This document shows positions 46,420 to 58,084 of a stretch of 64,000 nucleotides of DNA, in pieces. Position 1 is the stretch's first letter, and each line of letters opens with the position of its first letter. The stretch comes from Kingdonia uniflora (lineage: Eukaryota > Streptophyta > Magnoliopsida > Ranunculales > Circaeasteraceae), in contig JACGCM010001948.1 in NCBI GenBank assembly GCA_014058105.1, forward strand, positions 4,588,001 to 4,652,000, given 5' to 3'. The notes under the pieces were generated by a model, which was not told the DNA's origin, searched no databases, and worked only from the letters and a program-made list of their open reading frames with translations. The position numbers and the translations under genes are program-made.

Positions 46420-47200
46420 AAAAGTAGAGGACTTTAACACCAAGACTCTGAGAAGAAGTCAACAAAGAGATCGATAAGCTCATTGAAGTTGGTTTTATAC
46501 GAAAAGCAAATTATCCAAAATGGATCTCGAACATTATAGCAGTACCAAAGAAGAACGACAAGATTAAATTGTGCGTAGATTTCACTGAGCTCAGCAAACA
46601 CACTCTAAAGGATAGTTTTCCACTTCCTATCATAAACCATCTACTCGATTCTACTGCGGGACACAAACTCTTATCCACGATGGATGTTGCATCAAGGTAC
46701 AATCAAATACCTCTACTACTCGACGATCAAGAGAAAACAACTTTTATTAATGAGCATGGATTGTATTGCTACAAGGTTATGCCATTCGGTATCAAGAATG
46801 TTGGGGCCACTTATCAAAGATTAATGGCACAGATGTTCAAATACCATCTTGGCAAAATGATGGAAGTATACATAGATGATATGCTGTGTAAAAGTCTCAA
46901 AAATGATAACCATATTATAGATTTACATGCCACTTTCGAAATCCTCCATTTCTATAAAATGTGACTCAATCCTGAAAAATACCAGTTTGGGGTCCAGTCA
47001 GGCAAATTCTTAGGACATTTGATCAGCCAGTGAGGCATCGAAGCTGATCCAGATCGTATTCAAGCATTATTATCTATGCTTTCTCCCAAAATAAAGAAAG
47101 ATATCCAGAAACTAGCTGGCAAGATCGTAGTAATCAACCGTTTTGTCTCCAAATCTTTTGATCGATGTCGATGGTTATTCGATCTATTGTGTGAAGGTAC
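46420..47200 (+). pseudogene. Element D reverse transcriptase
   Basis: WISNIIAVPKKNDKIKLCVD (about 46520-46580), STMDVASRYNQIPLL, YKVMPFGIKNVGATYQRLMA and YIDD at 46869-46880. One stop at 46963 and one at 47031, then the thumb region (KLAGKIVVINRFVSK). G of the usual ASGYNQ block is R. Confidence 0.9.
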
Positions 47201-47221
47201 AACAAAAAAGAAAACTATAAA

Positions 47222-48170
47222 AATCCTGAGATCGAATGGACTGCAGAATATGAAGCAGCATTTCAAGAACTTAAAAGTTATATGGGCAAACCACCAGTAA
47301 TGAGAATACCTAAGGAAGGTGAAGAACTCACCATATATCTTGCTGTTACTGATAAATCTTTGAGTTCTGTCCTCATTCACATTTATGAGAAGACGGAAAA
47401 ACATGTCTACTTTATCAGCAAAACTCTTACTCCAGCAGAATCACGGTATACCAAGATCGAGAAACTACTATTAGCTCTCGTTTACACATTGCAGAAGTTG
47501 AAACAGTATTTCCAAGCCCACTCAGTTTGTGTAATGACAAATTATCCTTTGCACAAAATATTGTCCAAACGAGAGAAATCTAGAAAAGTACAACAATGGT
47601 CGGTAACTCTTGGTGAACATGACATACGCTTCGAACCACGGTATTTTGAAAAAGGTCAAGCAGCAACAGATTTTCTTACAGACTTCCCAGTCAAAGATCC
47701 TGATTGGGAAGAAGATAATATAAAAATCAATGAAGAGCATTGCAAAGAAAAGTCATGTTGGATAACTAAGAAAGGTTGGTATCTTTTAACTGATGGCTCT
47801 GCCGAACCTGTAGGATCAGGCATCGGTATCGTAATTGTTACTCCTTCTAATGATAAAATTGAGAAAGTAATTAGACTCAACTTCGAAGCTAAAAACAATA
47901 TAGCCAAATATAAGGCATTAATTCACGGTCTAGACATGGCTGTAGAGATTGGAGTATCTGAATTATCGGTCTACACAAACTTTCTGCTCATCGTGAACCA
48001 TTATACAAAAAAAATTTAGAAAAACTGTAAAATAATTAATTACGCAGCAGCACTAGCAGACCAAATGTGCAGATTCAAGAAGGTTGCCATCACACATTTA
48101 CCACACGTCGAAAACCGACATTCTAATTCCCTTGCTTACTTGGCAGGAGTTCTTAGTACAAAAGCTTGAT
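47222..48170 (+). pseudogene. Element D RNase H and archaeal-type RNase H
   Basis: Open from 47282 to 48019. First RNase H about 47320-47690 (YLAVTDKSLSSVLIH, YFISKTLTPAE, QQWSVTLGEHDIRFE). Second about 47780-48020: DGSAEPVGSGIGI keeps the first Asp, but the Glu of the AEYEAL block is Lys (AKYKAL) and the Asp of YSDS is Asn (YTNF), so two metal ligands are gone despite the open frame. Confidence 0.88.
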
Positions 48171-48242
48171 ATCTTCAGATCAAAGTAATATCCACCCCCA
48201 GCATTAACATCACCAGTTCAAATTCTGTTAATACTGGGGGCA

Positions 48243-49500
48243 TTGAAGAGGATGAGGACGATTGGAGCTGACCTTTCCTTATATATATTGGACCTCAAAA
48301 CAAGTTTGACAGCGAGCTCCCTAAAGATCCTACTGAAAGAAAATGCGTGCTTGATAATGCTAAGCGATACGCCGTGGCCAATAGTCTCATTTACAAAATT
48401 TGGATCACAGGACCATATCTCGAGTGTTTATCGAACAAAGAGGCTAAAAAATTCCTGCATGAACTTCACAAAGGCACTTGTGGTTCCCATGCAGCAGAAC
48501 GATCTTTTGCCAATCGAGCTCTTACTCTCAAGGAGTTTTTGACCTAAAATAAAAGCTCAAGCCAATGAACTTGCTAGCAAGTGTGATGCATGCCAACGAC
48601 ATGGCCCCTTAATTCGAGCTCCAGCCTTGGAACTCTATTCTAGCAATGTTGTTTAGCCATTTAGAAGATAGGCCCTCGACCTCGTAGGAAAATTTCCTAC
48701 TGTACCAGGCAAAAGGAAGTACCTCCTAGTAGTAACGGATTACTTCACTAAATGGGAAGAAGCAGTCCCCCTGTGTTGCACATGAGATGATAAAGTCATC
48801 AAGTTTATATGGGAAACCATCATCATCCAGTTTGGTTGCCCTCATCTCATCTAAATTGATAATGGACCTCAGTTCGTTGGTTCTAGAGTCATTGAGTTCC
48901 TCAATCAGCACAACATCATCCACTCTCTATCCAATCCATATTACCCACAGGGAAATGGTCACACTGAAATCAGTAATCGAACTATCATCGATAGGCTCAA
49001 GAAGCAGTTGACAGAGAAGAAAGGTAACTGGGTACAAGAATTATCACATATATTATGGGCATATCGCACGACACCTTGGGTATCGACTGGATATACACTA
49101 TTCTTATTAGCATACGGTACTGAGGCAATCATCCTCACACAATATCATCACCCGTTACGCCACCATACCATGACAGATGGAGAAATTGAATCTCAGTTGG
49201 CATATAACACGAAATGGATCTAGGAAACTAGAGATAGAGCAATCATAAATTTGGGATGATATCACCTGGCTTTAGCCTGATCTTATAATAAGCGAGTTCG
49301 AGTTCGTCATAGAGAGTTCAAAATCAAAGATATGGTTTTCCGAAAAGCTCCCAAACACAGAAAAGAAGTCAATACTGGAAAACTCGCCAAAACTGGGAAG
49401 AACCTTTTATCGTTATTGGAAAAAGTGGATTTGGCTCTTAAGACCTTGCCACTGAACTTGGGGAACGAGTACCCAATCCTTGGAACACAAGGACATTAAA
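48243..49500 (+). pseudogene. Element D integrase
   Basis: Zinc region about 48440-48600 (GTCGSHAAERS ... CDACQRHG), core with ALDLVGKFP (about 48675), IDNGPQFVG (about 48857) and GNGHTEISN (about 48955), so all three acidic residues persist. C-terminal part [16 protein letters not shown] at 49008-49223 and a tail to about 49500. Stops near 48546, 48656, 48786, 48855 and 49221. Confidence 0.87.
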
Positions 49501-49800
49501 TTTATATTGAAGATAATAATCTATCACAGTGTACTCTTTCTAAATAAATCTATCATCTTGTATACCAATTTTACATCAATAAAATACTTATGTTTGATCA
49601 CCATACATCTGAGTACTTTTTACTATTTCATATAGTACTCCATCTAACATTCTTTGTTTGTCAATCTTACAATAATGAAATACTTGCGCCTGATTGCCCT
49701 ATATTACAGTACTTTTCTAATATATCAAACAAGTACTTTTATATACATATTATATCTCTAAATATTACAGATTACCATGAGGTTCACCCCATTCTAATAC

Positions 49801-50062
49801 ATTACAGATTATTTGTTGTGTCTGCCAAATTGATCCTCTATTACATTACAGATTGTTTGTTGTGTCAGCCAAATTGATCTTCTAATACATTACAAATCAT
49901 TTGTTACGTCGGCCAAATTGATTCTCTAATATATTATATATCGTTTGTTGCTTCAGTCAAATTGATCCTCTATTACATTACAGATCGTTTGTTGTTCCAG
50001 CCAAATTGATCCTCTATTACATTACAGATCATTTGTTGCTTCAGCCAAACCGATCTTTTATT
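49801..50062 (+). repeat. 44-bp tandem array (six units) in element D
   Basis: attacagatcgtttgttgtt / ccagccaaattgatcctcta / ttac repeats at 49801, 49845, 49889, 49933, 49977 and 50021, with a degenerate partial unit before. It occupies the place after integrase held by other arrays in A and B. Confidence 0.94.
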
Positions 50063-50599
50063 TTTTTAAGTATCCGTAACATCAACCAAACCAACCATCT
50101 ACTGTACGATAGCATGTAGAATCATTCTATAAAATAGATATCCAACTCATACATCCCAATTGGTTCATCACAAGGTTAGTACAAATCATTCTTTTTATCA
50201 GTAGACACTCTATTCATAATATTTTCATTCGTATCATATAAGTAATCCCCTATAATAATCACTATGCCTCATTGTTCACTCGAGCTGTCACTTGAACTGT
50301 CACCTGAAGGATTCCCAGTATTACGCAAACTTTCCCCATACAGACGAACACATATAAACTCTGGCATTCTCCCAATAACAATTTATTTTCCTTCCCTAAT
50401 CATACTCTCGATAAGAACTCCAATTCTTGACACCATAGGATCTAGGTACTCCGATCAAACCAACCTCATGTCACACTGTACACCTTTGGCAACTAAACTA
50501 TCATATAAAGTTGTACTTTCTGCTTCCAATCTATTGAACTCTAATACGAAGAATGAAATAATTACAGTCATATCTCTCTCATATACATCACTTGCGCAC

Positions 50600-51500
50600 T
50601 TTTCACCTTTTTAGAAAGAATAAGCTCACTAAGTTTACCTTGAGTTTCCTTCAGCATAGCTTCCAAGCTTTGGCAGCGTTCATCCACTTCTTCTTTTTCA
50701 TTCAACGTCACAGCATTCTAAGATTTTAATACTGTCATGAATTCGTCCATATGACAAACCATAGACATTGATCCCTCTACCTCAGCCTCATGATAATTTC
50801 TTTTATCAAGACTTATTTCAGCCTTACAGAGATCTGCATCTAATTTAGTATTTGTATCACGTAATTTAGTGTTATCCACTTGATACTCTAAAATATTTAA
50901 CTCCAGCGACTGAATGGTATGCTCTAGCATATATACCTTATCCCAAGTCTTTTTTATGTTTTCATTCTATTGACTACGGGCTTCTTCCACCTTTTTTATC
51001 ATCATATTAGCAACCGACCACAGTACTTCATATTTTTGAGCATGTGCTTTTGTCTCTATAGCAGTTACTCACATATCAGCCTCCAGCATATTTACCTAAA
51101 ATTGTAAGTCTTTCACATTATTTTCTTCCTTCCCTAACACCGTTAACAGCTCTGTATTGTCCGTTCGTACAATTATCAATTCCGCCCCTTGTCATTTAAT
51201 TTGTTTAGAGGTAGCCAAAAGCACTACATCCCTTTTCTTTATAACTTACTTTAATCCTTTTATCATTTTTAGTTGACTGGCTAGTTCAGCCTCTTTCCGT
51301 TACAGTTTGTCAGTCAAACAAATTACTATATTTCACTCTTTTGATATTTTTACTTTCGTTTTTTAATCTAATTCAGTAACACTCTTTAGTGCCCCCTGAC
51401 ACGAATTTAGTTTAGCGTTCAATTGTTTGTTTCGAACATGTAACGCGTCACATTGACTCTAAACAACTACTAGTCCTACTTGTCATGACAGTTCACATTT
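50600..51500 (-). pseudogene. Element D antisense coiled-coil gene
   Basis: Minus strand. 50930-50718 reads MLEHTIQSLELNILEYQVDN, then TKLRDTNTKLDADLCKAEIS, with clear heptads. Upstream to 51500 the same frame family continues (KQLNAKLNSCQGALKSV, KDLQFQVNMLEADM) with stops. No enzyme motif. Counterpart of 25560-24480 in B. Confidence 0.6.
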
Positions 51501-51689
51501 ATAATTATTCGCTTATAAAAAATAGATTACATATCACAATTAACAAGTTTACTCAGGAACATGATATCTGAGTAATATCGATGCATCGATCTATTTATCA
51601 TCACGGAAAATAGATTTCATTTATCATCAACAAAAAAAAATAGTATACAAAGATCTAACACATATTCAGGGCCGACAACAAACTGAATA

Positions 51690-52700
51690 CCTTATTTTCT
51701 CTTCTTCGAGATATGAAAGGACTGCCCTTTATCTCTCAAACTCTTTCTATTTGTTACTTGAACATCTATAGGGGTTATAAAGGTCATCACCTCCTGCTCG
51801 CGTTGTTTACACCGCAATCGGGGTATCAGACACTCGACCTCCTCCTCATCCTCTTCTGACGATAATTCCCTCAATCTAGGAATGGGTTTTTTACCAACAA
51901 TTTTATCTTCATCTTAGTTAAACCACATATTTTTAGCCTTGGCATTCTCAACATCAAAATTCTTCCCACATTCCGTTAAAAATTTCTTAAATCCGTTCTT
52001 TACCCTCCCCAGTTCCCCTTAATCAAAATAAATGACACTTTCTATATGACGTTCATGTTCCACTCGAGCTACAACTTTTGCTCGCAACGAATACATATGC
52101 TCCTTCAACTGCATATGTGCCTTGTGCAGCCGTTTGCGCATTTCTTTTTTGCAATACACCTAAAGCCCTCACATCAACTTCTACCTTGATTCGAACAGTC
52201 ACTTCTTTTGACAATCGCGTCGCTAAAGACATTTTTTGCTCAACATGTTGCGATAATACATCCTACAACTCCTTTAACTCACCCTCTAATTACTGTTGAA
52301 CCTCTATTTGCTCTTTTCTTATCCTAAAAAATACAATTCTTATAGCCCTCCGATCCTACATAAAGCCAAACACATCAGATAAGGGCTCTACATCGCCCCA
52401 TATAACAGACACGCTAGATAGAGCTGAACATTTTTTCGCCTCTAAACTATGATGATTGCGTGCTGCTTGAGCTAAAAACATAACTCAAGCTGGGTCCAGA
52501 ACTACACCTTTTTCCTTCACCGGTTCTACATAAGCTTTATTTAAACCCCGTTCACTATCTACTTCGACCTCGAAATACAATGTCAGGGCAATCAGCATAC
52601 TTTGACACCTAGCCTTATCATTCGGGTCGTTAAAACATGTCAACTCTTTTGGTTTTTGAACTAATATCCCCCTTTCCTCCGCCTTTCTTAACACCTAATC
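51690..52700 (-). pseudogene. Element D antisense middle frames
   Basis: 52694-52485 (KAEERGILVQKPKELTCFND and FEVEVDSERGLNKAYVEPVK), then a broken helical stretch (EQIEVQQ-LEGELKEL, LATRLSKEVTVRIKVEV). 51874-51692 is acidic at its start (SSEEDEEEVE). Likely parts of the antisense coiled-coil protein; not identified. Confidence 0.45.
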
Positions 52701-52998
52701 CCTTTTTATTTTTATCTTAGCATATCTACATTAGAGGTCATATAATTCTTTAAAAAATTTCTCTGAATTTAATTTAAATTGCATTTTCTCATATTCAATT
52801 TTATTAAATACTTGTTGAATACGAGCCATGGAATCCCTCGCTCTACTCAACGTTATCTCAAGTTTGGAATTTATTTTTCTCATTCGCTCTATCTCCTACA
52901 CAGATTATAAATATCTCGTTATCATACAAGCATTCAAGGAGAGCATATTAAGTTCTATCAAACTTAATTGTTTTACCACCATACAGAGTACAATTCCA

Positions 52999-55083
52999 TC
53001 AAAGTAATATGAGCAACATTATTCGGAGCAGAGTACTATAAACTGTTAAAAGAATCTTGCTAATGTCTACCTCAGCTGAAGGATCTAATGTCTTATCAGC
53101 AGCTGCAGCTGGTTCAGTGGGTGTAACAGGTACATTGGCTGGATCAACAACATCAGCCACAACTTTACTTTCTACCTCTGCAGGAAAGTCTATCACATCG
53201 TATCTGCCAGATCAACCCAGCTCGACATCAACACGAGACAACCCAAAAGAGTAATAAGATTGATCAAAACAATCTCTTTCTACCTTTAATACCTCGTATG
53301 ATCGTGACATCACATCATTATGCTCAAACAACACTCTATATAGCTCTTCAGCAGCCTTGGTGTCTTCAGCTCTCTGCTTTTTCTCTAGCTCGAGCTTAGC
53401 ATCAAGCTCCCTAATATGAGTCGATTGAGCATAAAACTTCAGGTTAAGACCTTTAAACTCCTGGCTCCGCTTATCAAGGCACTTCGTTTCCCCCTTCAGC
53501 AGCATCGAGAGTTGCCAGTACAAAAAATACACAAACACAAGTTCAGAACAACAACTTTTAGTCCTAATACAAGACAATTAAAGATTTCGAACACATACCG
53601 CAAAAGTGTGTTCCTCATACTCTTCATTGAGCTACTTCAGATCGGTTCTAGCCATCAAGCAGTATATCTGCTTCAGATCTCTCAGCTTGGTCACAGTATG
53701 AGGATTAGTACGAGAGCTACCCTTGTCCTCATGCCGCTTTCTCTTCAACAAGTTCTTCTCAACCTCTAAAGGAGGAACCGCACTCACTTCCTGTTTTTCC
53801 TTCACATCCCCAAAAATAGTTTTAGCAATCTCTTATTTTGTGGTCATCATCCCAGTAGTAGGCGTACTCTACAGAGCCAACTTTCTCGACCTCTGAGTAG
53901 TTAGTTTCATGTTTTCAAGTGTAGGAGGTAGAAGACTAAGGACATCATCAGTAGTCAAACAAGCTTTCTCCTCAGCCATAGCTCGTTTCCCGTGAGCTCG
54001 TTGAACTTTAGGTACTATGGAATTTATCCTCTTATCCCTACGGATACCTAGCTCACCAAGTACCTGCTTTAACTCAACCTGGTCACGGGCAGCGTAGTTG
54101 AATAAGCTGGTATTATCAGGCACCGATGAAGGATTGGGTTCTGACAAAATAAGAAGCAAAACATTAATTAACAGCTCAAAAACATGATCATGTCGAAGAT
54201 TGATCAACGTTACTTACTCGGGTTATAATATTTATGGTTCAGAGCAAGCACTAGTTCATCTGGAACCTGCATATAGTTATCCCATCCCATACAAGGTGAT
54301 CATCCCATGATCTACCTGCAGATTCAAGGCCAAATTTTTTTGGCGTAGATGAATCACTATAAGGGTAACCACTACTCCGACCTTTGACATATTTTTATTT
54401 ATAAAATTTTAACACATCATTGGCTTCGAATTGTTTGGCAGTCTCTTCCTTTCTCCATTTGTCATTCAGTGCCTCACATACCCTCATCATCTCATATACA
54501 TTCTCATTCAGCTAGGCAGGGCAACATTACAATACATTCATAGCCCCTTTTTAAAAGAAGGTCAGAGGAACTCTAAGGCCATACACAACCTGATTCAAGT
54601 AACATGGAAACCCATCATTCAGGTTTGCTAGCCCGAGGCCATTATAGTACGAGAGATTAACATTCTCACTAATCTCTCTCTCCCTTTTCCACTTTTCCAA
54701 ATAAGGGACTTGGTAGTATACCGCCTCTTCCCCTTTTCCAGGGACATAGGCCCTAAACCACCGACCATGGTCTACCAAATAACTTTCCCATTATCCCTGT
54801 AATTTTTTTTTATATTTTAAAAATTCTTTTCCTACATCTACTTCCTCTGGTATATAACAAATAATTTATCTTTATCTTTTCTATCCTCCATCTCTATTAG
54901 TTTCCCTATTTTACTAATTTCCCCAACTTTTGCAGTCACATTTATACTATTTACAGCTTTTTCCATGGCATTACCCCCATCCTCCCTCCCCAACGATGAT
55001 ATTTCCTCTAAACCTGAAGATACTACAGATTTACTCATGGGAATTCTAGGTTTAGAATGTATAATGGACCTACAGATACACAA
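52999..55083 (-). pseudogene. Element D antisense gene, gypsy-type-transposon-like domain plus coiled coil
   Basis: Minus strand from about 55083. N-terminal part (54778-54430) reads FPCYLNQVVYGLRVPLTFF and LNENVYEMMRVCEALNDKW, the same pattern as 27600-27450 in B. Intron 54217-54141 joins to PNPSSVPDNTSLFNYAARDQ and VLGELGIRRDKR. A second donor, gtatgt at 53598, precedes a coiled coil (KLELEKKQRAEDTKAAEELY) and the tail DFPAEVESKVVADVVDPANV. The acceptor of intron 2 reads ttttttgtac, so its AG seems lost. Not functional now. Confidence 0.65.
54141..54217 (-). other. Intron 1 of the D antisense gene
   Basis: 77 bp, gtaagtaa donor, cttattttgtcag acceptor. Same junction as 27234-27156 in B. 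Confidence 0.6.
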
Positions 55084-55599
55084 AATATTTTATCATTATC
55101 TCTACTTTACATATTACACCCTACACATAGTAAAAATAACCCCACCCATATTTCTACCCAGTCAACACACTTACTTTTCAATTTCCCAAAATAAAAAGCA
55201 ATCATTTTAAGTTTCCCTCTTCCTCTCCAAATAAGTATTTTCTCTCTTTCTCTCTATAGTCTATTCATATAATAAAACTTCTACACTACAAAACTCTCTC
55301 ATCAATTACTCAAAGATCTTAAAGCCCTTACATTATCAAACTTATGTATCCCTCAATCTAAAAAGATAAACAGATAATATCATATAGATTACTAGCAAAA
55401 ATAAATCAAACAAACAGAAATATAGATCACCAATCTGTACTTGAAGAACAATAATCTTCTGTTTTACCCGGCCGTCTTATCGAGGATGACCACTCCTGTC
55501 GCTTTTCCAATAGCTTTATATCACCCGATGAACCCTCTCAAATCACACTCATAACTCAAACATTTCCTCTCTTTGGAGATAAGATTTGCATAACTTTTG

Positions 55600-55870
55600 A
55601 TAATTTATGATGGTGAGAGATACAAGTTTTAATATTCTCCCTCAGTTTACGAAACTTTAGTGGCATATTCTCTAGAAAGAGAATCTTCACCAATACTTAT
55701 TTGTAAAGAGAGTGCAATAAGACTAGATGAATAAGATTTCAGGTAGAAAACTCAGTAAAGGCTGAGAAAAACCACGACCTCGAGGAGGATTTTGATGTAA
55801 AATTCAGTAAGATGCTAGTTATTACATTTTCGTACTCCCACATATATATTTCTTTTAGCTCGATATCAGT
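55600..55870 (-). repeat. Possible minus-strand LTR fragment
   Basis: On the minus strand ctcgaggtcgtggtttttct is close to the gaggtcgtggtttttaacct block found in the LTRs of B, C, D, E and F, and the following 'gagttttctacctgaaatc' parallels 'ggttttccacgctaaat'. No LTR end or primer site was found. Confidence 0.3.
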
Positions 55871-56453
55871 ACAAACAGGTAATTCAATCTATCAAAACAC
55901 AATTTTTTACACAACTATCATTTTCATTAGCTCGAATATTACTTACAGAATACTTTACATATAACAAGTCTTTCAGATATTCTTATAGATCGATCAACAG
56001 GTTACATTACATGTCAGTTTTTAACACTGTTTTCATTCCGAGAATCTTCTGAAGCAAAGTCCAAGCGCTCCTTCACACCATTTACGTCCAGAAGAAACTG
56101 AAGAAGCTAAGGTATCAGTGCCTGAACCAACCTTCAGAAGAAGAACCTTCTTCACGATAAGAGAAGATAATTATGCAGAGGAAAGACTTCCAATCTCCAT
56201 CTCCCTTCTCCACCACCACAGTCTCCTCCTCCATAACCCCCACCAACTGAGAGTTGGTTTATATTAATAGGGATCCTACCTTAGAATCCAGTCCCTCACA
56301 GGATACCGGCAGTAATGCCTCGCATGTATATCGGCCTCCATATCTGTCTCCTCAACCTTGTCCTCCGCCAAGATGCGGAGACATCTCCGACGTTACTCTC
56401 CAGACAGAACCACGTAATAAAATCTCCACATATGGTAAAAATCATCTTTAACT

Positions 56454-56603
56454 TCAGCGGCTTCTTCCTCCGTCATCCCATGGTAAGTCGATGGCACTGG
56501 AATGGGCGCAGGATTCTCCAACGCTTGATTGCCAAATTAACTTCAGCCTCTGAAATTCTATAGCCACTCTCTCTTCAGACACCATTTGTCGGGTCTTCAC
56601 CAT
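56454..56603 (-). pseudogene. Conserved antisense first-exon candidate of E
   Basis: From ATG 56603: MVKTRQMVSEERVAIEFQRL, then KLIWQSSVGES, open to 56454. The part MVSEERVAIE-QR-KL aligns with MVYEERVAAE-RFKL of B (30478). Confidence 0.5.
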
Positions 56604-56951
56604 TATTAAATAAGAGTACCAGAGGATATTACAACAACAGAGTACTTTCACATATGCGTCATAAGCTACAGTACATGTTCTATTTATATCAATCCTACAT
56701 TCAATGCGCAAATACATTTCCAAAGCAGTCGTCATTCAAATCAAAACCAATTCTGGAACCCCAAACGTCAAGCACATCAATCTTTTCCATCATCATAAAT
56801 GCCAAATATAGTTTTCCATAAATAAATACCGTTTACCCAATCAGTCCAAATTTCCCATCAAAACATTATACCTTTTCAACTCCCAACACCAACAGTCAAC
56901 AGGTTCTTTCTCAACCAAAGTCACCCGTACCTTCAGTTGCGAAGGGGCGAT

Positions 56952-57553
56952 TGTAAGGACCTGTCCCTCGACTTAGTACAAACTTGAACTACATCAATGT
57001 CAGACTCACCCATTACACATATGACATGTACAGTCACAATTACCACCTAGACCACAAACTGATTATAAAGAACATGAATCGAGCACTATGGCAAAGTATG
57101 AACAAGTCAAAGATACATGTCTCCCACGAACTAAACATTTACTCATTCAACTACCACTTACCTCATTATCCAGAAAATGTGCTTCTAGACTATAATGAGC
57201 TACAAGTAAAGTCTATATAAAGAAAATTTACCAGAGGAGATAAAAACCAGAAAAACTAAATTTTCTAGACTCTAACACAAGAATTTCTAGATTCAAAACA
57301 CCATAAAATTTCTTATTTCAAGATTAAGCATTTCTAGTTCAAAGATATCACTTGTAATAAGATATCAGCCTCAAGCAATAGAAGTTACAGTTACTAAACC
57401 CTCAACTCGAGGTCGTGGTTTTTTACCTATTCAAAGGTTTTCCACACTAAATCATCTGTATCATTTCTTGTATTACATTAATTTTTGTCACAAGTACATT
57501 TGGTGTAAGATCTAATTTCAAGCTATTTTAAGCTACGGAATTAGGCCATTATA
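56952..57553 (+). repeat. 3' LTR of element E
   Basis: TGTAAGGACCTGTCCCTCGA...GGCCATTATA, 602 bp, TATATAAAG at 57214-57222. The terminal CA has become TA. Confidence 0.88.
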
Positions 57554-58084
57554 ATGATCAACCTCATCTCTTCAAACAAGTCTCACACAAATCTCTTTGG
57601 TTCTCTCTGTTTTGTTTTTGTTATATTAGAGAAGAAAGTCGAATACTAAAGAATCATCACAAGGGGGGAAATTAAAAAGGGTTTAGGATTTGGATTTGTT
57701 CTGAGAAACATCATCTGATTTGATTTAACGTTGTTTGTTATGAAACCCCCTCTTCTTCGTTAATTTTATTGAAGCGATTTTCACCCCCTGATTTGTGGTC
57801 TCGTCGAATATGGGTTGATTATACACTTTAAAATTAAAAGAGCTTTGAATCAATATTTTGCCACACAATAGAGAAATTAATTGAGGATATATAATTTTTG
57901 ATATTTGAGGAAGTTTTATTTGAAATGAAGAAAGAGAAGCTATAGAGAACAACAACAACAAAAATTAAAAATTTATATCAAGTTAACCGGTTGCACCTTT
58001 CCGGCTGTCACTATTTAATAGGAGGTTAGGCAAAACTCACCCACTTGTGGGTGACACTGGTAGAAAGGAAAACTCACAAAGAAA

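Larger units (their letters stand above)
43410..55500 (+). mobile_element. Tat-lineage Ty3/gypsy element D, 3' end not found
   Basis: 5' LTR, primer site, gag, protease, reverse transcriptase, RNase H, archaeal-type RNase H, integrase (to about 49500), 44-bp tandem array, antisense coiled-coil gene and antisense transposon-like gene. A matching 3' LTR was not seen. The right limit is given only as the end of the recognisable antisense gene plus flank; downstream sequence ends in the LTR of another family (E). Fewer stops than B but several frameshifts. Confidence 0.7.
55871..57553 (+). mobile_element. 3' end of a B/F-family element (E)
   Basis: Collinear with the 3' end of element B: the 27-bp-type unit (about 55945), cattccgagaatcttctgaa (56034) matching 29935, the antisense first exon, a tract ggcgat and the 3' LTR. 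No 5' LTR of this family stands upstream in the window, so E is either 5' truncated or fused to D. Confidence 0.7.

Noticed and set aside
53057..53254. Ser/Thr-rich plus-strand frame resembling a secreted protein
   Set aside because: It is the shadow of the C-terminal tail of the antisense gene of D.
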